Assembly: GCA_035222895.1 (NCBI GenBank)
Contig: JAVYIG010006421.1
Location: forward strand, 54,271-118,270
Direction of reading: 5' to 3'
Source of the DNA: Strongylocentrotus droebachiensis
Lineage: Eukaryota > Echinodermata > Echinoidea > Camarodonta > Strongylocentrotidae
Length of the DNA: 64,000 nt
Under the pieces are notes generated by a model. The model saw only the letters and a program-made list of their open reading frames with translations. It had not been told where the DNA came from and ran no database searches. Shown here in pieces: positions 34,054 through 45,780 of this stretch. Both the position numbers and the translations under genes were made by a program. Every line of letters starts with the position of its first letter. The first letter of the stretch is position 1.

Positions 34054-37000
34054 CCTACCTCTACTACCACCCTACCACCACACTACTTCTACCATGTCTA
34101 CTACCATCCTACCTCTACTACCACCCTATTACCACACTACTTCTACCATGTCTACTACCATCCTACCTCTATTACCATCCTACCACCACACTACTTCTAC
34201 CATGTCTACCACCATCCTACCTCTACTACCACCCTACCACCACACTACTTCTACCATGTCTACCACCATCCTACCTCTACTACCATCCTACCACCACACT
34301 ACTTATACCATGTCTACTACCATCCTACCTCTACTACCATCCTACCAACACACTACTTCTACCATGTCAACCACCATCCTACCTGTACTACCATCCTACC
34401 ACCACACTACTTATACCATGTCTACTACCATCCTACCTCTACTACCATCCTACCACCACACTACTTCTACCATGTCTACTACCATCCTACCACCACACTA
34501 CTTCTACCATGTCTACTACCACCCTACCACCACACTACTTCTACCATGTCTACTACCATCCTACCACCACACTACTTCTACTATGTCAACCACCATCCTA
34601 CCTGTACTACCATCATACCACCACACTACTTATACCATGTCTACTACCATCCTACCTCTATTACCATCCTACCACCACACTACTTCTACCATGTCTACTA
34701 CCATCCTACCACCACACTACTTCTACCATGTCTACTACCACCCTACCACCACACTACTTCTACCATGTCTACTACCATCCTACCTCTACTACCACCCTAC
34801 CACCACACTACTTCTACCATGTCTACTACCATCCTACCTCTACTACCATCATACCACCATAATACTTCTACCATGTCTACCACCATCCTACCTCTACTAC
34901 GACCCTACCACCATACTACTTCTACCATGTCTACCACCATCCTACCTCTACTACCATCCTACCACCACACTACTTCTACCATGTCTACCACCATCCTACC
35001 TCTACTACCATCCTACCACCACACTACTTCTACCATGTCTACTACCATCCTACCTCTACTACCATCCTACCACCACACTACTTCTACCATGTCTACTACC
35101 ATCCTACCACCACACTACTTCTACCATGTCTACTACCATCCTACCTCTACTACCATCCTACCACCACACTACTTCTACCATGTCTACTACCATCCTACCT
35201 CTACTACCATCCTACCAACACACTACTTCTACCATGTCTACCACCATCCTACCTCTACTACCATCATACCACCATACTACTTCTACCATGTCTACCACCA
35301 TCCTACCTCTACTACCACCCTACCACCACACTACTTCTACCATGTCTACCACCATCCTACTTCTACTACCATCCTACCACCACACTACTTCTTTCATGTC
35401 TACTACCATCCTACATGTACCTCTACTACTATCCTACCACCACACTACTTCTACCATGTCTACCACCATCCTACCTCTACTACCACCCTACCACCACACT
35501 ACTTCTACCATGTCTACCACCATCGTACCTCTACTACCATCCTACCACCACACTACTTCTACTATGTCTACCACCATCGTACCTCTACTACCATCCTACC
35601 ACCACACTACTTCTACCATGTCAACCACCATCCTACCCCTACTACCATCCTACCACCACACTACTTCTACCATGTCTACTACCATCCTACCTCTACTACT
35701 ACCCTACCACCACACTACTTCCACCATGTCTACTACCATCCTACCACCACACTACTTCTACCATGTCTACTACCATCCTACCTCTACTACCACCCTACCA
35801 CCACACTACTTCTACCATGTCTACTACCATCCTACCTCTACTACCATCATACCACCATACTACTTCTACCATGTCTACCACCATCCTACCTCTACTACGA
35901 CCCTACCACCATACTACTTCTACCATGTCTACCACCATCCTACCTCTACTACCATCCTACCACCACACTACTTCTACCATGTCTACCACCATCCTACCTC
36001 TACTACCATCCTACCACCACACTACTTCTACCATGTCTACTACCATCCTACCTCTACTACCATCCTACCAACACACTACTTCTACCATGTCTACCACCAT
36101 CCTACCTCTACTACCATCATACCACCATACTACTTCTACCATGTCTACCACCATCCTACCTCTACTACCACCCTACCACCACACTACTTCTACCATGTCT
36201 ACCACCATCCTACTTCTACTACCATCCTACCACCACACTACTTCTTTCATGTCTACTACCATCCTACCTCTACTACCATCCTACCACCACACTACTTCTA
36301 CCATGTCTACTACCATCCTACCACCACACTACTTCTACCATGTCTACTACCATCCTACCTCTACTACCATCCTACCACCACACTACTTCTACCATGTCTA
36401 CTACCATCCTACCTCTACTACCATCCTACCAACACACTACTTCTACCATGTCTACCACCATCCTACCTCTACTACCATCATACCACCATACTACTTCTAC
36501 CATGTCTACCACCATCCTACCTCTACTACCACCCTACCACCACACTACTTCTACCATGTCTACCACCATCCTACTTCTACTACCATCCTACCACCACACT
36601 ACTTCTTTCATGTCTACTACCATCCTACCTCTACTACTATCCTACCACCACACTACTTCTACCATGTCTACCACCATCCTACCTCTACTACCACCCTACC
36701 ACCACACTACTTCTACCATGTCTACCACCATCGTACCTCTACTACCATCCTACCACCACACTACTTCTACTATGTCTACCACCATCGTACCTCTACTACC
36801 ATCCTACCACCACACTACTTCTACCATGTCAACCACCATCCTACCCCTACTACCATCCTACCACCACACTACTTCTACCATGTATACTACCATCCTACCT
36901 CTACTACCATCCTACCACCACACTACTTCTACCATGTCTACTACCATCCTACCACCACACTACTTCTACCATGTCTACCACCATCCTACCTCTACTACCA

Positions 37001-39148
37001 TCCTACCACCACACTACTTCTACCATGTCTACTACCATCCTACCTCTACTACCATCCTACCACCACACTACTTCTACCATGTCTACTACCATCCTACCAC
37101 CACACTACTTCTACCATGTCTACTACCATCCTACCTCTACTACCATCCTACCACCACACTACTTCTACCATGTCTACTACCATCCTACCTCTACTACCAT
37201 CCTACCAACACACTACTTCTACCATGTCTACCACCATCCTACCTCTACTACCATCATACCACCATACTACTTCTACCATGTCTACCACCATCCTACCTCT
37301 ACTACCACCCTACCACCACACTACTTCTACCATGTCTACCACCATCCTACTTCTACTACCATCCTACCACCACACTACTTCTTTCATGTCTACTACCATC
37401 CTACATGTACCTCTACTACTATCCTACCACCACACTACTTCTACCATGTCTACCACCATCCTACCTCTACTACCACCCTACCACCACACTACTTCTACCA
37501 TGTCTACCACCATCGTACCTCTACTACCATCCTACCACCACACTACTTCTACTATGTCTACCACCATCGTACCTCTACTACCATCCTACCACCACACTAC
37601 TTCTACCATGTCAACCACCATCCTACCCCTACTACCATCCTACCACCACACTACTTCTACCATGTCTACTACCATCCTACCTCTACTACTACCCTACCAC
37701 CACACTACTTCCACCATGTCTACTACCATCCTACCACCACACTACTTCTACCATGTCTACTACCATCCTACCTCTACTACCACCCTACCACCACACTACT
37801 TCTACCATGTCTACTACCATCCTACCTCTACTACCATCATACCACCATACTACTTCTACCATGTCTACCACCATCCTACCTCTACTACGACCCTACCACC
37901 ATACTACTTATACCATGTCTACCACCATCCTACCTCTACTACCATCCTACCACCACACTACTTCTACCATGTCTACCACCATCCTACCTCTACTACCATC
38001 CTACCACCACACTACTTCTACCATGTCTACTACCATCCTACCTCTACTACCATCCTACCAACACACTACTTCTACCATGTCTACCACCATCCTACCTCTA
38101 CTACCATCATACCACCATACTACTTCTACCATGTCTACCACCATCCTACCTCTACTACCACCCTACCACCACACTACTTCTACCATGTCTACCACCATCC
38201 TACTTCTACTACCATCCTACCACCACACTACTTCTTTCATGTCTACTACCATCCTACCTCTACTACCATCCTACCACCACACTACTTCTACCATGTCTAC
38301 TACCATCCTACCACCACACTACTTCTACCATGTCTACTACCATCCTACCTCTACTACCATCCTACCACCACACTACTTCTACCATGTCTACTACCATCCT
38401 ACCTCTACTACCATCCTACCAACACACTACTTCTACCATGTCTACCACCATCCTACCTCTACTACCATCATACCACCATACTACTTCTACCATGTCTACC
38501 ACCATCCTACCTCTACTACCACCCTACCACCACACTACTTCTACCATGTCTACCACCATCCTACTTCTACTACCATCCTACCACCACACTACTTCTTTCA
38601 TGTCTACTACCATCCTACCTCTACTACTATCCTACCACCACACTACTTCTACCATGTCTACCACCATCCTACCTCTACTACCACCCTACCACCACACTAC
38701 TTCTACCATGTCTACCACCATCGTACCTCTACTACCATCCTACCACCACACTACTTCTACTATGTCTACCACCATCGTACCTCTACTACCATCCTACCAC
38801 CACACTACTTCTACCATGTCAACCACCATCCTACCCCTACTACCATCCTACCACCACACTACTTCTACCATGTATACTACCATCCTACCTCTACTACCAT
38901 CCTACCACCACACTACTTCTACCATGTCTACTACCATCCTACCACCACACTACTTCTACCATGTCTACCACCATCCTACCTCTACTACCATCCTACCACC
39001 ACACTACTTCTACCATGTCTACTACCATCCTACCTCTACTACCATCCTACCACCACACTACTTCTACCATGTCTACTACCATCCTACCTCTACTACCATC
39101 CTACCAACACACTACTTCGACCATGTCTACTACTATCCTACCTCTACT
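34054..39148 (+). repeat. 5.1-kb minisatellite, 54-bp unit with 37-bp short variants and a 1,990-bp higher-order period
   Basis: Tandem units begin with a 17-base block (ctacctctactaccatc), which is lost in short units. A 37-base block containing ctaccaccacactacttcta and ccatgtctactaccatc follows. Roughly 95-100 units are present. Marker variants repeat at fixed distance: ctttcatgtc at 35391, 36244, 36605, 37381, 38234 and 38595 gives intervals 853, 361, 776, 853, 361, so the array repeats every 1,990 bp. The variant ctacatgtacctct at 35411 and 37401 and the variant ctacgaccc at 35.89 and 37.88 kb agree. All three plus frames stay open because the strand has almost no G and no AA pair, so stop codons cannot form. 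I read it as non-coding satellite DNA, not a gene. Confidence 0.93.
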
Positions 39149-39770
39149 TGGTACAAGCTTCTAAACTGTCTTCATACTGGCTAATACGTTTTATCTCATT
39201 TGCCCAATATCAATATGTTATTGTATAAAAGGTTGTTGACGAAGCTGTTCATGATGATCATGGCCCGACTGGAGAATCTTCCCGTCCTTTTGTACTGTTA
39301 AATTTAGCGGACTGTTGTAGGAGCTACTCTTTCCCCTCTATTAATTTTAACACATAATTGCAAAAACATATTCTTGGGTCTTATCGGTAAACTTGAAAAT
39401 ATTATAACCCATAATTTAAGCATTCAAAATGCTATTTAAGTTCACATTTTAAAAAGCATCCGGATTTTAAAAAGGGGAAGGACCCCCCCCCCCCCTCATT
39501 TTCTATACTCATGGTGGTATACTATACATGTAAATGGGCAGTTTCTTATACATATACGTTAATCAAAATTTAAAAATATACATATCAACATTTATGTACA
39601 TGAAAACAGGCCTGGGAAATTGCAAAAGTATACAATTTACTCAGTAACGGAAGGGGGAACTCTCCTCTATTCATTCGTCTATTGATTCATTCCAAAACGA
39701 AGAACTTTCTTCATTCTAACACGCCTGAAACATTTTACATAACATCTTTCAGGACGAGAGGGGCACTACT

Positions 39771-39794
39771 CACACACAAACACACACACACGCA

Positions 39795-39825
<31 letters not shown>

Positions 39826-39833
39826 GCCCACAC
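39771..39833. repeat. (CA)n microsatellite, interrupted
   Basis: CA repeats with a few cg and ccc interruptions, 0.6 kb after the large minisatellite. Confidence 0.9.
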
Positions 39834-41337
39834 TGTGATCGTATGTATTTAGGTGCGTGGTAGGATATTCGGATCATGCACGAAGATTACAGATAATCTC
39901 CCCTCTCATCTTTGAGCTTTTGGCTACGAAAATGCCAAACTACGCAATCCATGACGCAAATCAGGAATATTGCAAGGCCTTTCGTCGACAAAATCATTTA
40001 GATTTCACATCTTAGGTAATCATCCGATGAAAAATGAATACTAAATAGGACAGTAAGTGGAATTGATATATAGGTTGATGGATTTAATTATATCGTACTC
40101 AGTTGAGTCGCTTAAAACAAGTCTAAAATATTTTCCAGCATTCTTTACGAAATACAAATCGATCATATCAATTAGATCATTCTACAAAATGAGATACAAG
40201 TTAATTAAAATATGATGAAGATACCGCTTATGAAGATTCTAAGCCTCTGATTGGTCAAAGCTACAGGTACGAAATTCGCTACTAACTGTTGGGTAGTAAA
40301 AAGAAAAATATTGACCGGGCAATGTTCTATTTGGGTGTACAAAGCAAGGACGCAAAGAAAACATAACAATGGATATGCACCCTGAGATCTGCGCAATGCT
40401 CTAGACGGGGATTTTTTTTATTTTTTAATATAAATCCGTTTTAACAGGCAAACTTTGTTTATATAGCTCTTTAAAAAAAAATTACGCTTGAGATGCGGTA
40501 TATGAAAGAAATAACTGCTTTTTTGGGGTAACGCTAAAAACTAAAGCTAATTGTCACACGTGTAATTTTGCACAAACCAATATATTAAGCGCCAGCTGAC
40601 GGGAGGATTTCTTTGTGAAAGACGAAGGCTTTGCAAAATTACCCGTTTCTGGTCGTAATCTTCAAGCCTTTCGTATATCTTTAAGCCCATGATGAATACA
40701 AAGTGGCACAGGGAGATTAAATGTGTGGCCTTTAAATAATCAAAAAGGGTCTTAAGCGGGACTGCACCACTTGTAGCTACTTGCGCCCTCTATATAGCAA
40801 ACAATGCCTAAGCGGTACCCGTTGGTCCCCCATGAGCCCCCTTTTCTAGCCAAACTAGTGCGGACAGGCTATTTCATTGTATTCTTTGTATTTATTTATT
40901 TTCCGCATATGGGAAGAATCACCCTTTTCAGCTGAAAGCTGGTCTTCAAAGGGGCCCTTTGACTACGAGATGTTTGGTAAGCAAGTGAACGCTAGAGAAA
41001 GCCCAAACCTCATGTTAAAAAGGGACCCGTGATTATGATAAACAACCTACAGTGATCATCACAGACCATTTTGCATGAAGGGAAGAAATAACGAATATCG
41101 ACATAAAAATATCATTAATTTATTATTTTTTATAGAAATATGTACCGCCTACGAGAGATAAAAAGGACTTCTTGCAAGATAGTTTTTGTTTTGTTTTATC
41201 AGGTGACACACTTTTAACCAATCAAAAAGCAATGAATTGTTGATGCAGGATATAATTATCGTTATTGCATCGGTCATTGGATTGAAATGCTAATCCGCAC
41301 ATTGAGCAGTCATCATGGCTAGGATTATTATATCGCC

Positions 41338-41420
41338 AGGGGCGGATCTAGCTTTTTGCATCGTTGACGAGCCTCGTCTACTAGCCTCGTAGCGGCGAGG
41401 CGATTTTTTTGTTGTTGCTG
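41338..41420 (-). mobile_element. Solo end of the CAGG-terminal family
   Basis: caggggcggatctagctttt at 41338, followed by an ...agcggcgaggcgattttttt run, matches the inverted right end of the copies at 14.7 and 61.0 kb. No matching opposite end was found. Confidence 0.5.
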
Positions 41421-43070
41421 TTTTAGTTTGCAAAGGTAAATCACATCATAGGATTATTATAATCGCAAATTAATTCGAACGCATAAGAGGACGTGTGTGA
41501 GCTCAATTATGTCCACTTGCAAACCACCTCTCATCGCGAGAGTCACTAGCTGAGATAAAGCTTCCGATAGGATTATCATATTCGCTATTTCGGATAAAAC
41601 AACGAAAATGTGTTTGTCTGCCTGATCGTAGATAGTTATTAGTACAGTTGTTCTCTGGCTCACGATTTCTTTCTTTGGTAAGTTAATTTTTGTTGTCTTT
41701 CCTTCAACATAATTCCAAAGAGAATTGAAATTAAACCATAGTGCTGTTATAGAAAACAATCGTTGGCGAAGTTTGAATGTATTTGATTGTTAATCAATTC
41801 TTAAGTTTATCTGATTAGTCTAGATAACATTCTTGAATTTGTTTCCACTTGTCACAAAAATATCAAATATACATTTCCATTGGTCATTTTGGTAATATCA
41901 AAGTACATAATAAAAAAAGGAATCATGGAAAGTATGAACCTTTTGAAAATTAAATAGGTTACGAAGCTCCGATAGTGAAATACGGTCCATAATTTTTAGG
42001 TCCACAATTCAGACAATGAAATAGGCAATACTTTATTTTTGGAATCATGATCAATCTTTTTTCTAAGTCATAAACCTTTTGGATAAGTCCTTTGAATTGT
42101 TAGATGGTGGTGTTGGTGATGACGTCTTGTATAGCGCCTCTGCTGGGCGCTCACGACGCTAGTCCACTGTCACGACGCTTGCACTTCAATGTCTAACAAT
42201 TCAACGATCTTGGTTCGATTTTTAATTAAAGGTTATTTTCCATTAAAGCCCACCGCAAACTTTACGATCCGTCTACGATCCGATTTTGGAAGAATTTACC
42301 ATGGCATTTGATGCGAACATCCGAACTTGTGAAAACAAACTTAATGATTAAGGATCTGAATAGACAAAGAATAAATAGTTCTAAATTGATATTGATAGCA
42401 AGCTTTATTTTGGAAAGGAAAGCTAAATCGGCTCAGAATCGAAGTCGGACGACAAACCAGTAATGCGATCGTTTACAATTTGAAGCTGATTCTGAGTAGA
42501 AGGGCTAAATGCACTAAAATTCCGGTTGTTGTTAATCATATCAATATTAAGGAAATAAACGCGGACGTTGATGTTTATTTAGCTAGATTTCATATCAAAT
42601 ATAATTGCCATTTCTTCGAAAATCGGATCGCTGGGGAACGTTTATTGTTTGGAGGGTTGTTGTTTTTAAGAGCTACGCACCAAAAGTGACGGGAAGTCCA
42701 TCCTGATATAAGCTTGCTTTAATAATAAGCAGAAAATGAGGGAAACAAATTGGTGACATTTTTTAGCGAATCTGATTAAAAATTGAAAAGTTATTAATAT
42801 TTTTAGTCGTCATCACTGAAATACAAAATCGCAACACTATGAAGTATCTTTGCAATATTTGCAATAACTAATTAAATCAAATTAATAATAACAATGATAA
42901 AAGTATTAATAATGATAATAATATGTCGTGTTACCAAAGATAGCCTCATCAGTATTAATACTGTACTCCCTGAGGGCCCTGTAATAGTATTATTACCATG
43001 TAGAGGCACTCAATCATTTAAGGAATTCCTTTCTACTGAGTATCCATTCTGGCAAATACATGTATGTTAA

Positions 43071-43557
43071 AGGTAATACAAAGTTTTGGGAAATAATGAA
43101 AATTGGCTGGATAGTGATTCTTCACAAATTTGATATATTTGGATGCTCCTGTTGATTTATTATAAGCACTAGAAACACTTCTGTTTTCGAGGAAAATGGA
43201 ATATAAAAATTTACCGATGCTCCCGGTAAATTTTGATAAATTTCAAATAGCGCCTACGGCCATACAATGGTAGCTGCGACCATGAAAATTTCAGAATCTG
43301 TAGTTGTGATACATAATTTTCAGAAGGAAATAGCTAATCGGTCTATTTTTGTCGAGAAACATTGTTTTATAGCTTAATTAATGTCTTGACCTTAAGAGGG
43401 AGCTATACAACATAAAGAGTTTATTATTTACAATTTCATAACTTTAGACTCGATTTCAACCGCGACAACGATCACTGAATATTGTAGGATCGCATATGCT
43501 TCCAATATGTACATTTGAACCAAATTCATGACCCCATACCAAAACTTTGTATTACCT
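43071..43557. mobile_element. TTAA-flanked DNA transposon, 487 bp
   Basis: Terminal inverted repeats aggtaatacaaagttttgg and ccaaaactttgtattacct, flanked by TTAA (43067-43070, 43558-43561). It shares the first five bases (AGGTA) and size class with the 25.8 kb element but differs inside. No coding region. Confidence 0.78.
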
Positions 43558-43561
43558 TTAA

Positions 43562-43655
43562 TGTCTCGCTAAAAGACGTCAGTGCAGCGGGACTCGAGTA
43601 GCGAACCATGTGACCAACAGTCCAGTGACGTTTTCACTAGACCACGACACCTCTA
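43562..43655 (-). repeat. tRNA-derived SINE head fragment
   Basis: On the minus strand: GTGTCGTGGTCTAGTG (A-box-like) then ATGGTTCGCTACTCGAGTCC (B-box-like). It ends exactly at the TTAA duplication of the neighbouring element (43558-43561), so that element probably landed in or beside this SINE. Confidence 0.5.
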
Positions 43656-43935
43656 CGGTGAATGTATGAACGAACATTTCTATTAGAGAAAATGTGAATT
43701 ACTGAAGTTCTTTAGTACAGGGCAAATGGGAGGAGAGCTCAAAAGATACGTCACAGAGATGGCGATTCGTGTTTGATAAATCACACACAAAAATAAATCA
43801 TAACTTTCATATTATCAATCGGTTACTGCTCAGACTTTCACTGACCTGTTTCTCTCATTATATTCTTCTATTAAAACCAACTAAATACCTGGTTGTTCGT
43901 CTCCTTTGACCTTCTAAGAGATAAAGCCCGTTATA

Positions 43936-44814
43936 CAGTGCGTCACAGAAAAAACGAAACCGAGAAGTATCGATGTTTTATCATAACTTAGTCACAACTA
44001 TAATTAATGAATGATACATATTTAGAAAGCTTAGAGTCTCCTCTTTCAGTTGATGCTACTCACGTGATGCATATTTCACGCATGAGTGATTAAAAGCAAT
44101 TTGAAGGAAGGAAACCAAAAAGTAATTTGGCGGGCGGTATCTGAATTTCAAAGAAAAATTCATATTTCTAGAAAGTTCATTTTCTGCTCTTTCATATGAT
44201 ACCTCAATCAAGAAAAATGAGCCAGGAATAACAAAGTTCTGTTTGTTTAAAGTAGCCCTTACATTTTCATAATTTTAACAAACGAATTCGTTTTCATTGG
44301 GTGCCTGCCGTAGCAAAAGCAGATTTGACAAAAGACTTAACTCCGTTTCGTTGACAATCAGCCATGCATGAAGACTCTCGTCTACGGGTGATTGTCAACG
44401 AAACGGAGTTAAGTCTTTTGTTAATTTCGTTTATTGATACGGCAGGCAGCCAGTGAAAACGAATTCGTTTAATAAAATTATGGAAATGCAAGCACTACTT
44501 TAAACAAACAGAACTTTGTCATTCCTCGCTCATTTTTCCTGATTGAGGTGTCATATGAAAGGGCAGAAACTCAACTTTTTAGAAATGTGAATTTTTCTTC
44601 GAAATTCAGATACCGCCCGCCAAATGTCTTTTTGGTTTCCTTCCTTCAAATTGCTTTTAATCATTCATGCGTGAAATATGCATTATCTGAGTAGCATCAC
44701 ATGAAAGAAGAGACTCTAAGCTTTCCAAATATGTATCATTCATTAATTATAGTTGTGACTAAGTTATGATAGAACATCGATACTTCTCGGTTTCGTTTTT
44801 TCTGGGACGCACTG
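43936..44814. mobile_element. Foldback DNA transposon with about 425-bp inverted arms (TA-flanked)
   Basis: Left end cagtgcgtcacagaaaaaac and right end gttttttctgggacgcactg, flanked by TA. Arms 43936-44360 and 44389-44814 are inverted complements with scattered differences, around a 28-nt loop. TA target sites and CAGTGCGTC-type ends recall Tc1/mariner. The right end lies 113 bp before the LRR start codon. A lone similar end (cagtgcgtcccaaaaatatt) occurs at about 1,533. Confidence 0.8.
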
Positions 44815-44927
44815 TATATAAAGTTTTGTGCTTGACATTGTTAACCTTCGGAATAACGAACCTTCGGAAATACGCGTGCGCCCGTCATTACATTGTCTTT
44901 GTCATTACATTTCCATGCAGGTTCTTT

Positions 44928-45780
44928 ATGACCAAAGACGGTACGATGGCAGCCATACGACGGGGATATAATGGTAAACCATGCCTTGTTTTGTTCATGC
45001 TGCTTGCCATGCTGTACTTCGCTGTTCCTGAAAGCATTGATATCTGCAGAGACTGCTCATGTTTTGGTACATTTGAACGCGTATCCTGCCGAGGGGTCTT
45101 CCGGTTAGGGGCTCAGCTAAAACACACTTTTGAAGATGTAGCCTTCCGTGGCCTCGATGTCGATCTGCCACATTCAACATTATCCCCTGATCTTTTCCAG
45201 AATCGGACAGGCACCATCCATCTCGATTTAAGCGAAAATGGTTTTAAGTTTATCGATGATGGGTTGTTTACGATCCTCCGCCAGGTGAAATCCCTTGCTC
45301 TATCCCTCACTCACTCAGGTATTGAAATTCAGACAAAGACATTCCAATCTTTGATAATATGTTGTAATACCTTGCTCTATCCCTCACCGCCCTCACAGCC
45401 ATTCCCATGTTTCATAATCTCACGTCACTACAAGAACTCTACCTGGTGTTCAACAATTTTCGCAGCATTGGTAGTAACCTGAAGACCCATGCTCCAAAAT
45501 TAAAAGAGATTATGCTGGATCACAACAGGATCACATTTGTCCAAGGGGATCATTTTCCAGAGGAGCTAGAAAACCTCGGCCTGAGCTTTAACATAATTAC
45601 GTCCATCGACATGGGTTCACTATCGGGTCTCCTGCAGTTAAAGAAAGTAGATTTTACAGGTAACCTGATCTCGCAGATATCGAGCGGTTCTTTCTTGTTG
45701 CCTGGTTTAAAAACTGTGATCCTAAATAACAACAGAATCCGTGGAATCTTAAGGATGCCTTCCGTCCAGAGCTTGACAAC
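44928..45780 (+). pseudogene. Leucine-rich-repeat receptor-like gene, 5' part, interrupted by a repeat insertion
   Basis: ATG at 44928 (or 44946) lies eight bases after a good acceptor (tgcag at 44916-44920), so an upstream exon may exist. The protein starts with a basic stretch and a hydrophobic core (CLVLFMLLAMLYFAV), a likely signal peptide. A cysteine cluster CRDCSCF...VSC follows, resembling an LRR N-terminal cap. Then come leucine-rich repeats: IHLDLSENGFKFIDD, LQELYLVFNNF, LKEIMLDHNRITFV, LENLGLSFNIITSI, LKKVDFTGNLISQI, LKTVILNNNRIRGI. The frame changes near 45319; it is repaired by an 80-nt GT-AG intron (45319-45398), or alternatively reflects a 77-bp duplication-insertion. The reading frame then runs into a G/C-run repeat at 45780, and no C-terminal cap, membrane segment or cytoplasmic domain is found after it. 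This could be a broken Toll-like or other LRR receptor gene, or a gene whose next exon lies beyond the insertion. LRR identity is firm; the family is not. Confidence 0.7.

Larger units (their letters stand above)
39149..43066. other. Gene-poor stretch after the minisatellite
   Basis: Contents are the CA microsatellite, C-runs near 39,480, and the solo element end at 41,338. A 100-codon minus-strand frame (41,457-41,759) lacks any recognisable motif, and its codons look like the surrounding AT-rich sequence. Nothing else is supported. Confidence 0.5.

Noticed and set aside
34054..39148. CRISPR-like repeat array
   Set aside because: There are no unique spacers between repeats, units vary gradually, and the context is eukaryotic.
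34034..39228. Giant proteins of 1,250-1,720 residues on the plus strand
   Set aside because: They are translations of the C/A/T-rich minisatellite, open in all frames for compositional reasons, with no domain and no exon structure.
41457..41759. 100-codon minus-strand frame
   Set aside because: No motif, no splice context and ordinary AT-rich composition; a chance frame cannot be excluded.
44766..44927. Upstream extension of the LRR frame from 44,766
   Set aside because: It lies mostly in the right arm of the foldback transposon. The later ATG at 44928 follows an acceptor-like site and precedes the signal-peptide-like segment.
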